DNA of 64,000 bases, taken from Haloferax sp046557615. GTDB taxonomy: Archaea > Halobacteriota > Halobacteria > Halobacteriales > Haloferacaceae. Below the pieces are notes generated by a model. That model searched no databases, was not told where the DNA came from, and was given only the letters and a program-made list of their open reading frames with translations. Below, piece after piece: positions 32,952 to 41,962 of the stretch; position 1 is the first letter of the stretch; each line of letters begins with the position of its first letter. Made by a program: the position numbers and the translations under genes. The stretch lies in assembly GCF_046557615.1 (NCBI RefSeq), contig NZ_JBKIII010000001.1, positions 124,001 to 188,000 on the forward strand, given 5' to 3'.

Positions 32952-34823
32952 ATGGCGAGTAACAAGATTCTGGGTATCGACCTCGGTACCACGAACAGCG
33001 CGTTCGCGGTCATGGAAGGGGGAGACCCGGAGATTATCGTGAACGCAGAGGGCGACCGAACAACCCCATCTGTCGTCGCGTTCACTGACGACGGTGAGCG
33101 GTTGGTGGGCAAGCCGGCGAAGAACCAGGCCATCCAGAACCCCGAGCATACGATTCGCTCGATCAAACGCCACATGGGTGAAGATGGTTACACGGTTACG
33201 GTAGACGACGACGAGTACACGCCGGAGCAGATTTCGGCGATGATTCTCCAGAAAATCAAGCGCGACGCCGAAGACTACCTCGGCGACGACCTGGAGAAAG
33301 CAGTCATCACGGTCCCTGCGTACTTCAACGACAAACAGCGTCAGGCGACGAAAGACGCCGGTGAAATCGCCGGTCTCGACGTCGAGCGCATCGTCAACGA
33401 GCCGACGGCCGCATCCATGGCCTACGGTCTCGACGACGAGTCGAACCAGACCGTTCTCGTCTACGACCTTGGTGGCGGCACCTTCGACGTTTCCATCCTC
33501 GACCTCGGTGGCGGCGTCTACGAAGTCGTCGCAACCAACGGTGACAACGGCCTCGGTGGCGACGACTGGGACGAAGCCATCATCGACTGGCTCGCACAGG
33601 AGTTCAAGAACGACCACGGTATCGACCTCACCGAGGACCGACAGGCCCTCCAGCGCCTGAAGGACGCCGCCGAAGAGGCGAAAATCGAACTCTCCTCGCG
33701 CAAGGAGACGACCATCAACCTCCCGTTCATCACGGCGACGGACTCCGGCCCGGTCCACCTCGAATACGACCTCACCCGCGCGAAGTTCGAGTCGCTGACG
33801 AAGGACCTCATCGAGCGCACGGTCGAGCCGACCGAGCAAGCACTCGAAGACGCAGGCTACGGCAAGGACGACATCGACGAAGTCATCCTCGTCGGTGGTT
33901 CGACCCGTATGCCACAGGTCGTCGAGAAGGTCGACGAAATCCTCGGCGAAGAGCCCAAGAAATCGGTCAACCCCGACGAGGCTGTCGCACTCGGTGCAGC
34001 GATTCAGGGCGGCGTCCTCGGCGGCGAAGTAGACGACATCGTTCTGCTCGACGTGACGCCACTCTCGCTCGGTATCGAAGTCAAGGGTGGTCTCTTCGAG
34101 CGTCTCATCGAGAAGAACACGACGATTCCGACCGAAGAGTCGAAAATCTTCACGACGGCCGCGGACAACCAGACGACGGTGCAGGTCCGCGTCTTCCAGG
34201 GCGAGCGCGAGATGGCCAACGACAACGAACTCCTCGGCGAGTTCACGCTGTCGGGCATCCCACCGGCACCTGCCGGAACGCCGCAGATTGAAGTCGGCTT
34301 CAACATCGACGAAAACGGTATCGTGAACGTCTCTGCGGAGGACAAAGGCTCCGGCAACGCCGAGTCCATCACCATCGAAGGTGGCGCTGGTCTCTCGGAC
34401 GACCAAATCGACCGCATGCAGCGCGAAGCAGAGCAACACGCCGAAGAAGACAAAGAACGTCGCCGCGCAGTTGAGGCCCGCAACGAGGCCGAAGGCGCAA
34501 TTCAGCGCGCCGAGACGCTCCTCGAAGAGAACGAGGAGAACGTGGACGACGAACTCCGCGAAGACATCGAAATCGCCATCGAGGACGTCGAACTCGCCCT
34601 CGAAGAGGACGCTTCGACCGAAGAACTCGAAGAAGTCACCGAGAACCTCTCGAAGGAACTCCAAGAGATTGGCAAGCGCATGTACCAGCAGCAGGCACAG
34701 GCCCAAGCGGGCGGTGCAGGCGGCATGGGCGGCGGCGCAGGCCCAGGCGCAGGCGCAGGTGCCGACCCTGACGGCGACGACTTCGTCGATGCCGACGCGG
34801 ACTTCGACGAAGACGACGAATAA
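32952..34823 (+). CDS. dnaK: Molecular chaperone DnaK (Hsp70)
   Basis: The 623-residue Hsp70 has the ATPase signature IDLGTTNS at residues 7-14 and DLGGGTFDVSI near 170. The substrate-binding domain and an acidic Gly-rich tail (GGMGGGAGPGAGAGA) are usual for archaeal DnaK. It binds unfolded proteins in an ATP-driven cycle with DnaJ and GrpE, both encoded here. The start ATG matches the conserved MASNKILG; a GTG nine bases upstream is the alternative. It lies 128 nt (from that GTG about 170) after the hydrolase and has its own TATA box. Confidence 0.97.
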   Translation: MASNKILGIDLGTTNSAFAVMEGGDPEIIVNAEGDRTTPSVVAFTDDGERLVGKPAKNQAIQNPEHTIRSIKRHMGEDGYTVTVDDDEYTPEQISAMILQKIKRDAEDYLGDDLEKAVITVPAYFNDKQRQATKDAGEIAGLDVERIVNEPTAASMAYGLDDESNQTVLVYDLGGGTFDVSILDLGGGVYEVVATNGDNGLGGDDWDEAIIDWLAQEFKNDHGIDLTEDRQALQRLKDAAEEAKIELSSRKETTINLPFITATDSGPVHLEYDLTRAKFESLTKDLIERTVEPTEQALEDAGYGKDDIDEVILVGGSTRMPQVVEKVDEILGEEPKKSVNPDEAVALGAAIQGGVLGGEVDDIVLLDVTPLSLGIEVKGGLFERLIEKNTTIPTEESKIFTTAADNQTTVQVRVFQGEREMANDNELLGEFTLSGIPPAPAGTPQIEVGFNIDENGIVNVSAEDKGSGNAESITIEGGAGLSDDQIDRMQREAEQHAEEDKERRRAVEARNEAEGAIQRAETLLEENEENVDDELREDIEIAIEDVELALEEDASTEELEEVTENLSKELQEIGKRMYQQQAQAQAGGAGGMGGGAGPGAGAGADPDGDDFVDADADFDEDDE

Positions 34824-34939
34824 CACGCTCAGCGACATCTACTGAGCAGTTTTTCCTCCATTTTCGGCGGCGACGCCACGCCCTCCAGCGATTGGAGCGG
34901 ATACATTTTGGATTGTAGAGCATCCGCCGGAGACGCACT

Positions 34940-34948
34940 TTTCAAATA
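34940..34948 (+). promoter_or_regulatory. TATA box of dnaJ
   Basis: TTTCAAATA lies about 30 nt before ATG 34976. It suggests that dnaJ also has its own promoter within the chaperone cluster. Confidence 0.5.
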
Positions 34949-34975
34949 CCTTGACGGGCAAACAGTGAATAACCG

Positions 34976-36121
34976 ATGAGCGAGGACTTCTACGACGTAC
35001 TCGGGGTCTCGCGGGACGCCTCTGAGCAAGACATCAAGAACGCCTATCGTAAGAAGGCGGCCCAGTATCATCCCGACGTCTCCGACGAAGACGATGCGGA
35101 GGAGAAGTTCAAGAAGGTCCAAAAAGCCAAGGAAGTGCTGACTGACGACGAGAAGCGTCAGATGTACGACCAGATGGGTCACGAGCGCTTCCAACAAGCC
35201 CAGAAACACGGCGCGACGGGTGGCGGCCGCGGCGGAGGAAACCCCTTCGGCGGCGGTGGCAACCCGTTCGGTGGCGGCGGTGGCTTCGAAGACCTCTTCA
35301 ATAACCTCTTCAACGGTGGCGCTGGCGGCCAACAGCGCAACCGTCCGCGGCAGGGCCGCGACGTATCCCAACACATCTACATCGACCTCGAAGACGCCTA
35401 TCACGGCATCGAGCGCGACGTCAAAATCCGTCGCCGCGAGGAGTGTCCCGAGTGCGACGGTAAGGGCCACCCCGAAGACGCCGACGTGAACACCTGTTCT
35501 GACTGTAACGGCAGTGGCGCACAGACGTCTGTTCAACAGACGCCGTTCGGTCGCATCCAACAGCAGACGACGTGTCGCACCTGTAGCGGTGAGGGCGAGA
35601 CCTACAGTGAGAACTGTTCGGAGTGTGGCGGGTCGGGTCGCGTCCGACGCACCCGCGAAGTGACGATTACCATCCCCGAAGGCTTCCGTGACGGTCAGCG
35701 CCTCCGCTACCGTGGCGAGGGCGAACCCGGCGAGAACGGCGGTCCGAACGGCGACCTGTTCGTCGAAGTCTCCGTCCGTGAACACGAAGACTTCGAGCGC
35801 GAGGGTGACGACCTGTTCTACACACACCCAATCTCCTTCCCGCAGGCCGTCTTCGGGGCGAAAATCGACGTGCCGACCATCGACGGTGAAGAGGAGTTAG
35901 AGATTCCCGCAGGCACCCAGAGTGGTTCGACGTTCACACTCTCGGGCGCGGGGATGCCGCACCTCAACGGTCGGGGCAGCGGCAAACTGCACGTCGAAGT
36001 CCACGTCGTCACGCCCGAGAACCTCAACAAAGAACAGCGAGAGGCGCTCAAGGACTTCGCCGAAGCAGGTGGCGAAGAAATCAAAGAGAGTTTCCTCCAG
36101 AAACTGAAGAACTCGCTGTAG
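34976..36121 (+). CDS. dnaJ: Co-chaperone DnaJ (Hsp40)
   Basis: The 381-residue protein has a complete type I DnaJ layout. The J-domain carries HPD (YHPDVSDED, residues about 33-35), a Gly/Phe-rich linker follows (about 75-105), and then four CxxCxGxG zinc repeats (CPECDGKG, CSDCNGSG, CRTCSGEG, CSECGGSG at about 155-225) and a substrate-binding C-terminus. It stimulates DnaK ATPase. It is followed after 40 nt by the AMP-binding-like gene. Confidence 0.97.
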   Translation: MSEDFYDVLGVSRDASEQDIKNAYRKKAAQYHPDVSDEDDAEEKFKKVQKAKEVLTDDEKRQMYDQMGHERFQQAQKHGATGGGRGGGNPFGGGGNPFGGGGGFEDLFNNLFNGGAGGQQRNRPRQGRDVSQHIYIDLEDAYHGIERDVKIRRREECPECDGKGHPEDADVNTCSDCNGSGAQTSVQQTPFGRIQQQTTCRTCSGEGETYSENCSECGGSGRVRRTREVTITIPEGFRDGQRLRYRGEGEPGENGGPNGDLFVEVSVREHEDFEREGDDLFYTHPISFPQAVFGAKIDVPTIDGEEELEIPAGTQSGSTFTLSGAGMPHLNGRGSGKLHVEVHVVTPENLNKEQREALKDFAEAGGEEIKESFLQKLKNSL

Positions 36122-36161
36122 TCTCGGCGACTTTTTTCACCCCGACTTCGTAGCCCTCGAC

Positions 36162-36878
36162 ATGGACGTACTCGGGGACCTCATGGCGCGCGACCGGCGG
36201 AGCAGCAGACTGGCGCTCCGCGTCGAGAGTACAGACCGCACCTACACGTACCACGATTTCATCACCACCTCGTACAAAGCCGGGAACGTCCTTCGCTACC
36301 TCGGCGTGCGAAAATCGGGCCGCGTCGCGCTCGAACCGGTCGCACTCCCCGAAACGTTGTTGACGTTCTTCGGGGCCGCACAACTCGGGGCAGTCACGAG
36401 TTTTGACACCAACACTGAGGCCCGCGTCACTCTCGTTGATGTCGCCCGGGAAGACGAGTTCGACCTCCCGCCGGGACAGAAACTCGCCGTCTACGGTGGC
36501 CCGCCGGACCAGCCGTCTACGACCCACTGGGAGAAGGAAGTCTGGAGCGAGAATCCGGCGGTCCATCCAGAACTCGTCGCACCAGAGGACGTGGCACTCG
36601 TCGCAGATGGAGTCGAATATCCGCACCGTGACCTCCTCTTCGCGGCCAATCAGGTCGTCACCGATTTCGGTCTCGGCCCGAACGACGAAGTCGCGCTCTG
36701 CGCCCCGATTTCTCACCCTGGTGCAGTCGTCGCCGGAGTTGTCGCCCCCATCCTCGCCGGTGGGACAATCGTCGTTCCCGAAGGCGACCCCAACGTAGAC
36801 GACGCGGTACTCGTCGTTGGCGATGGAGAGTACGATACCGAAACCGTCGCCCCCGACGACGTTCTCTCGGAAACCTAA
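36162..36878 (+). CDS. Truncated AMP-binding (acyl-CoA synthetase-like) protein
   Basis: The 238-residue protein resembles only the N-terminal part of the ANL (acyl/aryl-CoA synthetase) superfamily: TYTYHDFITTSYKAGNVLRYLG and GAAQLGAVTSFD. Later segments, EDVALVADGVEYPHRDLLFAA and LCAPISHPGAVVAGVVAPILAGG, mimic the core where the adenylate P-loop (SSGTTGKPKG type) would lie, but that P-loop and the C-terminal Lys domain are missing. Full enzymes are about 500-650 residues. It is intact and starts 40 nt after dnaJ, so it is not simply a decayed gene. The role is unknown. Confidence 0.75.
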   Translation: MDVLGDLMARDRRSSRLALRVESTDRTYTYHDFITTSYKAGNVLRYLGVRKSGRVALEPVALPETLLTFFGAAQLGAVTSFDTNTEARVTLVDVAREDEFDLPPGQKLAVYGGPPDQPSTTHWEKEVWSENPAVHPELVAPEDVALVADGVEYPHRDLLFAANQVVTDFGLGPNDEVALCAPISHPGAVVAGVVAPILAGGTIVVPEGDPNVDDAVLVVGDGEYDTETVAPDDVLSET

Positions 36879-36916
36879 TCAGTCGTTATTTATCTGACTG
36901 CTTCGTCGCCTCCGCC

Positions 36917-37453
36917 ATGGTCGATACGACAGTCGTGACTGGCGAGCGTGTCTCACTTCGTCCCGTCGAGCGCGACGACGCCGAGTTCCTCCAGCTTTCG
37001 ATGACCAAGCCCGAGATTCGCATCCCGCTCGGGAGCAACGACCCGATGAACTCGCATCAAGCGACGGAGTTCATCGAGAACATCATCGAAGATGGCGACG
37101 GCGTCTCCTTTATCGTCGAAGCCGACGACGAGCGAATCGGCATCGTCGCCGCCAAGAGTACCAAACCGCCCCGCCCCGAACTCGTCTACTGGTTCATCCC
37201 CGAGTATCACGGCCAGGGCTACGGGTCGGAAGCAGTGAGTTGCTTGGTCGAGTATCTGTTTCGGACTGTGGAGTGCCGCGGCCTCTACGCGCGACTGTTC
37301 GACTTCAACGACGGCTCTCGCGGCGTGTTAGAGAAACTCGGATTCACGCACGAAGGGACGTTCCGCGAGGCACGCTTCATCGACGGCGAGTACGTCGATA
37401 CCCACCACTTCGGGTTGCTTCGACGTGAGTGGGAAGCGATGCAGTCCGTGTGA
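36917..37453 (+). CDS. GNAT-family N-acetyltransferase (RimJ/RimL type)
   Basis: The 178-residue GNAT has the acetyl-CoA loop YHGQGYGSEAVSCL (about 95-108) and a C-terminal VLEKLGFTHEGTFRE typical of RimJ/RimL acetyltransferases. These modify the N-terminus of ribosomal proteins or small amines; the substrate here is unknown. It follows the AMP-binding-like gene by about 40 nt in the same direction. The next gene is convergent. Confidence 0.88.
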   Translation: MVDTTVVTGERVSLRPVERDDAEFLQLSMTKPEIRIPLGSNDPMNSHQATEFIENIIEDGDGVSFIVEADDERIGIVAAKSTKPPRPELVYWFIPEYHGQGYGSEAVSCLVEYLFRTVECRGLYARLFDFNDGSRGVLEKLGFTHEGTFREARFIDGEYVDTHHFGLLRREWEAMQSV

Positions 37454-37525
37454 AATTGAAAACCAGCCGAATGTCTCTGCCCATGGTCTTTGTGATTGAC
37501 GCGTATCGCGGGCTGAATAGGAGGG

Positions 37526-37537
37526 TGAGTTCAGCAC
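37526..37537 (+). repeat. TTCAGCAC repeat, copy 1
   Basis: GAGTTCAGCACG is the first of four copies of the TTCAGCAC core within 1.3 kb of non-coding sequence around the methyltransferase gene (see also 38003, 38070 and 38830). Confidence 0.35.
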
Positions 37538-37558
37538 GTAAGGAGTCGCAAGTCTAGT

Positions 37559-37948
37559 TCATCGGCTGAGGAAGTAATTTCCAATCCCTGCGACCACGCC
37601 GTAGAGTAGCAGCACCAAAACGGGAACCTCGAACCATAGTACCGAGAGCATTACTACGAAGCCGATGATGATTTCCCCACTAATCAGCCAGACCATTCTC
37701 TGATTGGCTTTCAGAATCCCCCAATCTATCCCAACAACCCATCTCACAGAGACGACTGTGCCCACAAGGATGCCCCAAGAAACTATTGCAACTCCAGCAG
37801 TGATTAGGGGGTGTTGTCTGAACAAGGAGATACTCGCTCCAACTATCGCCCAGCCAACGATACAAACGACAGCCCACGGGGAACTGTATCTCGCCTCTTG
37901 AACGAAAATCTCGCGCAGACCATCAGTAGACGCATCCTCGCTCATCAC
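37559..37948 (-). CDS. Four-helix membrane protein, unrecognised
   Basis: The 129-residue protein has a short cytoplasmic acidic start (SEDASTDGLREIF) and four hydrophobic segments, at about 24-44, 48-69, 82-103 and 106-125. It ends in YFLSR. The base composition is less GC-rich than the neighbours. I do not recognise the family. ATG at 37945 (MSEDAST) is as good a start as 37948. It stands alone with an intergenic region on both sides. Confidence 0.6.
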   Translation of the reverse strand: MMSEDASTDGLREIFVQEARYSSPWAVVCIVGWAIVGASISLFRQHPLITAGVAIVSWGILVGTVVSVRWVVGIDWGILKANQRMVWLISGEIIIGFVVMLSVLWFEVPVLVLLLYGVVAGIGNYFLSR

Positions 37949-38002
37949 TTAGAGAAAATTTGAACGAGGGTAATTAAACACTCTCCAACTCTCTGACACA
38001 CA

Positions 38003-38014
38003 GTATTCAGCACG
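38003..38014 (+). repeat. GTATTCAGCACG repeat, copy 2
   Basis: This 12-mer is identical to the one at 38830-38841. The two direct copies flank the methyltransferase gene. Confidence 0.4.
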
Positions 38015-38069
38015 ACCGTGGCAAATTCACCAAACACTGTCAGCAGTCGCGTGCAACAGACAGAGGATG

Positions 38070-38080
38070 GATTCAGCACA
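38070..38080 (+). repeat. TTCAGCAC repeat, copy 3
   Basis: GATTCAGCACA is a variant copy of the repeat core between the membrane-protein gene and the methyltransferase gene. Confidence 0.35.
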
Positions 38081-38158
38081 TACTCATGGAATGCTATTCG
38101 TTCACGGTTCAGAACCCCCGCACTGCTGAGCTTTGGATGGAAAGCTACTGACGTGATG

Positions 38159-38752
38159 CTATCGGGTGGCGATGATGACGCCGACTGACTCAGTGATGAT
38201 CTCGATATCGGTCAGCGTGAAACCTGCATCAACGAGGAGAGTTGCGACGGTCCCCATCGATGGCAGTGTCTCGTAATCGCTTGGGGACTGCACCGGCCCG
38301 AAATGCATCTTGTCGGCGACCACTACACACCGCGAATTCAGCGACGCGAGACCATCGATAGCAGCGCGTAATTCGTCTTCGCCCCCTTCGTCGTAGGCCA
38401 TGTAGAGGGCATAGCTGACGACGACGACGTCTATCGGTTCGTCAACGTTGGGTTCACGGAACGACCCGTGGCCGAACGAGACGTTTTCGATGCCGCGTTT
38501 CTCAGCCTTCTCACGGGCGTATCGGAGCCACTCGTCGTAGATGTCCCGTCCTAACACGTGGTCACACTTCGACGCAAGCTCGAAAGCGACGAGTCCGGTA
38601 CCCGTACCGATGTCGAGGACGACGTCGTCGGGTTCGATGGGCGCGTGTGCGAGGAGAGACGACAGACACATCTGGTACACCTCGTCTGCCTCGCTGTCCG
38701 CATCGTAGTCCATCGGGGTGTAGCCGTGGTAGTCGCGCTCGGTGGTAGTCAT
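38159..38752 (-). CDS. Class I SAM-dependent methyltransferase
   Basis: From ATG 38752 this is a 197-residue Rossmann methyltransferase with motif I VLDIGTGTGLVAFEL and a motif IV-like VDVVVVSYALYMAYDEG. It carries no target-recognition domain, so the substrate (small molecule or macromolecule) is unknown. The in-frame extension to 38809 lacks the acidic look and begins in the opposite region, so the inner ATG MTTTERDYHGY is chosen. Short repeats flank the gene and may mark an insertion; no transposase is present. Confidence 0.85.
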   Translation of the reverse strand: MTTTERDYHGYTPMDYDADSEADEVYQMCLSSLLAHAPIEPDDVVLDIGTGTGLVAFELASKCDHVLGRDIYDEWLRYAREKAEKRGIENVSFGHGSFREPNVDEPIDVVVVSYALYMAYDEGGEDELRAAIDGLASLNSRCVVVADKMHFGPVQSPSDYETLPSMGTVATLLVDAGFTLTDIEIITESVGVIIATR

Positions 38753-38829
38753 CCGTACGGCGAATAGGGTGTGCTGATGGATAAGGGTCTCAAGAATTAT
38801 CGCTGACACATACTTCCGACTTACGCCCT

Positions 38830-38841
38830 GTATTCAGCACG
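38830..38841 (+). repeat. GTATTCAGCACG repeat, copy 4
   Basis: This is identical to the 12-mer at 38003-38014 and in the same orientation, on the other side of the methyltransferase gene. Confidence 0.4.
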
Positions 38842-38908
38842 GCGCGACAAAACTATCGGCGACTGGTGATTTCAACAGAATCGCCTAGATAAAAAACGAC
38901 GAACCGCT

Positions 38909-40897
38909 CTACGACGCGTTCTTGATTTTCTCCAGCGCCTCGGGGTTCTCGATACTGCTCATGTCACCGAGGTCTTCGCCCGCGTAAATCGAGGAGATGG
39001 CGCGGCGGATGATTTTACCCGATTGCGTCTTCGGGAACTCGTCGACGAAGAGAATCTCGCGTGGGCGGAAGGGTTTGCCGAGTTCTTCGCCCACCACGTC
39101 GCGGAGTTGGTCGCGGAGGTCGTCGGACTCTTCGACGGTATCTTCGAGGACGACGTAGGCGACGACGGCCGTTCCCGTGGTGTCGTCGGGGACGCCGACC
39201 GCGGCGGCCTGATTCACTGACTCGTGTTCGATGAGTGCGCCTTCGACTTCCGCGGGGCCGACTTTTCGGCCTGCCACGTTGAGCGCGTCGTCGGCGCGGC
39301 CGTGGAGGAACCAAAAGCCGTCTTCATCCTTCTGTGCCCAGTCGCCGTGGTTCCAGAGGTCGTCCCACTCGGACCAGTAGGTGTCGAGATAGCGCTCGTC
39401 ACCGGACCAGAGGCTCTTGGTCATCGACGGACAGGAGTCGCGGGCGACGAGGAAGCCGCGTTCGTGGGTGTCTTCGATGGAGCCTCCATTTCGGTCCACG
39501 ATGTCGATAGCCATCCCCAGACCGGGGCCGCCGAGCGAACACGGTTTGAGTGGTTGGGTCGGCATCGGCATGAGGAAGCACCCACAGATTTCGGTGCCAC
39601 CGGAGATGTTGATGATTGGTGCCTCGCTCCCGCCGACGTGTTCGTAGAACCATTGCCACGATTCGGGGTCCCACGGTTCGCCGGTCGAGCCGAGGAGGCG
39701 AAGACTCGACAGGTCGTGTTTGTCCACGTAGTCGTCGCCGTACTTGCGGAGTGCGCGAATGGCAGTCGGTGAGATGCCGAAGGTAGTTATTTTGTGGCGC
39801 TCTATCATCTCCCAGAACCGGTCGGGCTCGGGGTAGTCTGGCGCGCCTTCGTACATGAAGATAGTGCCGCCGAAGGTGTGGTTTCCAATCAGTGTCCACG
39901 GACCCATCATCCAGCCGATATCGGAGACCCAGAAGAAGCGGTCCGAGGGTTTCTGGTCGAAGCCGAAGTGAATCTCTTTGGCCGTCTGCATCTGCACGCC
40001 CGCGTGGGTGTGGACGATGCCTTTCGGCTTGCCGGTCGTCCCCGACGAGTAGAGAAGCATAGATTCGGCGTCCGACGGGAGGTGCTTCGTCTCGTACTCG
40101 GGGCTTGCGTTGCCGACAACGTCATCCCACCACTCGTCGCGGCCGTCTGTCCACGGAATTTCTGATTCTTCAAATCGCTGGTAGACGACGACGTTCTCGA
40201 CGCATCCTGCCTGTTCGATTGCTTCGTCGGCCGTCTCTTTCAGGCCGAGTTCTGAGCCACGGCGGTAGAAGCCGTCGGCAGTGAAGAGAACCGAGCATTC
40301 GGGGTCTTCGAGGCGAGTTGCGGTCGCATCGACGCCGAATCCGGAGAAGATGGGGACGGCGATTGCACCGACCTTGAAACAGCCGTAGAGAATCGAGATA
40401 ACTTCGGGAACCATCGGCATGTAGAGACCGACCGTATCACCGGTCTCGACGTCGTAGGATTCGAGGACGTTGGCGACGCGGTTGGCTTCACGATACAGGT
40501 CGTGATACGTCTGCTCGACGACCTCGCCGTCTTCGCCTTCCCAGATACACGCGACGCGATTTCGGTCGGGGGAATCGACCGCTGCGTGTCGGTCCAGCAC
40601 GTTGTGGGCGATGTTAATCTCGCCGCCGGGGTACCAATCCGAAAATTGTGGCCCGCGCTCGTCGTCGCGGACGCTGTCGTAGTCCTCGTAGAATTCGATA
40701 CCGAGATACTCGACGAGTTCGTCCCAGAACCACTCGACGCCGGAGGCTCCAACGCCCGGAATGTCGCTCGTCGTTCGATCGATGAGGTCGTCGTACGTGT
40801 CGATGTCGTACTCGCGCATGAATTGCGTGACGTTCGCGGCGTCGACGAACGCCGGGTCCGGTTCGTGGACCACGGTGTCGGTGTCGGGTACGTCCAT
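38909..40897 (-). CDS. AMP-forming acetyl/propionyl-CoA synthetase-like enzyme
   Basis: The 662-residue acyl-CoA synthetase starts at ATG 40897. The adenylate-binding loop YSSGTTGKPKGIVHTH, the TGEPWDPESW motif, and the C-terminal Lys motif KTQSGKIIRR mark the ANL superfamily, and the length fits the Acs branch. It activates a short-chain carboxylate with ATP and CoA. Acetate, propionate or a longer acid cannot be told apart by eye. The preceding in-frame residues up to 40921 are unlikely to be used. It is divergent from the GNAT gene at 41028. Confidence 0.92.
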   Translation of the reverse strand: MDVPDTDTVVHEPDPAFVDAANVTQFMREYDIDTYDDLIDRTTSDIPGVGASGVEWFWDELVEYLGIEFYEDYDSVRDDERGPQFSDWYPGGEINIAHNVLDRHAAVDSPDRNRVACIWEGEDGEVVEQTYHDLYREANRVANVLESYDVETGDTVGLYMPMVPEVISILYGCFKVGAIAVPIFSGFGVDATATRLEDPECSVLFTADGFYRRGSELGLKETADEAIEQAGCVENVVVYQRFEESEIPWTDGRDEWWDDVVGNASPEYETKHLPSDAESMLLYSSGTTGKPKGIVHTHAGVQMQTAKEIHFGFDQKPSDRFFWVSDIGWMMGPWTLIGNHTFGGTIFMYEGAPDYPEPDRFWEMIERHKITTFGISPTAIRALRKYGDDYVDKHDLSSLRLLGSTGEPWDPESWQWFYEHVGGSEAPIINISGGTEICGCFLMPMPTQPLKPCSLGGPGLGMAIDIVDRNGGSIEDTHERGFLVARDSCPSMTKSLWSGDERYLDTYWSEWDDLWNHGDWAQKDEDGFWFLHGRADDALNVAGRKVGPAEVEGALIEHESVNQAAAVGVPDDTTGTAVVAYVVLEDTVEESDDLRDQLRDVVGEELGKPFRPREILFVDEFPKTQSGKIIRRAISSIYAGEDLGDMSSIENPEALEKIKNAS

Positions 40898-41027
40898 AAC
40901 CGACCTACCGTGACCGAACACATCAATCTTTACCGTTCTATCATCCCAAACTCGCCAAACTGTGACCAGTCGTGTACACTTGCAATTCGCCGGGGTGTTT
41001 TTGTCTCCCGAATTGGTATAGTATCGT

Positions 41028-41612
41028 ATGTACGTCCGGGATGCTAAGAACCGGGACGAAGTCTGGTTACTCGATACCTTAGAGGAGTTGGGATTCGACG
41101 ATGGTGCGTTCCGTTCGCGCGACTACGTCGTCGCGCTCGACGAGGAGTCCAACCAGAAAGCGGGATTGGGCCGCATTCGCGCCCACAAAGGTGACGACCC
41201 GTTCTGTGAAGTCACGTGCGTAGGTGTTCCACAGCGGTGGCGCAAGCAGGGTGTCGGTGCCCACGTCATCGAACGCCTCATCGACCGCGCCCGTATCGAA
41301 GGGTTCGACACCGTCTACGGCTTCTCGTCAGCCCACCGCTACTGCAGGCAGTTCGGCTTCGAGCCGGTCGAATCGTCGTCGCTCCCCGAGGGGATTCGAG
41401 AACACCTCGAACGCGTGCGCGAGGGCGACGGCGATGCGATTGCAGTTCGTCTCGACGCCGACGACTTCATGATGCCCGAACGACTCCGCGAACGGTTCAA
41501 GACGGCGATGCCGAGCATATCGGGAGAGCCAGCAGAACCAGAGTTGACCGCCGAAGACTTCGGCTACGACGAGAGTACGAAGACGAAGTACTCGACCAAC
41601 CTACGGCGCTGA
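41028..41612 (+). CDS. GNAT-family N-acetyltransferase
   Basis: The 194-residue GNAT has the acetyl-CoA loop QRWRKQGVGAHVIERL (about residues 66-80) and YCRQFGFEPVESSSLPEG in the C-terminal half. The tail from about 140 (MMPERLRERFKTAMPSI and later YDESTKTKYSTNL) is an extra helix-rich segment specific to haloarchaeal members. The substrate is unknown. It is divergent from the acyl-CoA synthetase gene and might be an enzyme-regulating acetyltransferase for it, a link known for bacterial Acs; here this is inference only. Confidence 0.87.
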   Translation: MYVRDAKNRDEVWLLDTLEELGFDDGAFRSRDYVVALDEESNQKAGLGRIRAHKGDDPFCEVTCVGVPQRWRKQGVGAHVIERLIDRARIEGFDTVYGFSSAHRYCRQFGFEPVESSSLPEGIREHLERVREGDGDAIAVRLDADDFMMPERLRERFKTAMPSISGEPAEPELTAEDFGYDESTKTKYSTNLRR

Positions 41613-41658
41613 CTGGGCGCGTTTCGAGCGTCGAAGCCGCGTTCGCTGGCGGGCTCGT

Positions 41659-41919
41659 TCAGCTCCGACCTTCGAGAAAGTCCGTACTGAAGACGATGTA
41701 GGTCAGCACGCTACAGAACAGAATCGGCGGGAGAATCGCAAAGCCCCAGAGCGGTTCGAGCCCTTGCATCAAGACGAGTACGACGGTCACGAGCCCCAGT
41801 GCAAGAAACGGCGCTGTCGCGAGTGCGGCGCGCTTGCGGTTCTTATTCTGCTCGTCTTCTGGAAGTGGCCCTGGTGTGGGGTCTCCTGTTGCCGTGTTCG
41901 ACGATGCAGACGCGTCCAT
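41659..41919 (-). CDS. Small two-helix membrane protein
   Basis: The 86-residue protein has a polar Pro-rich cytoplasmic start with RKR before two hydrophobic segments (about 32-51 and 57-77). No recognisable family. It is followed closely by another small membrane gene upstream (41963-42214), both on the minus strand, so they may share a transcript. Such small membrane pairs often accompany respiratory complexes in haloarchaea; no such complex lies next to these. Confidence 0.65.
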   Translation of the reverse strand: MDASASSNTATGDPTPGPLPEDEQNKNRKRAALATAPFLALGLVTVVLVLMQGLEPLWGFAILPPILFCSVLTYIVFSTDFLEGRS

Positions 41920-41962
41920 ATCTCTTCTCGGGCGTCGATGTGCAAAAACAGTCCGTCTTTGG

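Noticed and set aside
32910..34838. Over 600-codon frame opposite dnaK
   Set aside because: Antisense shadow of dnaK, with repetitive Val, Asp and Arg content.
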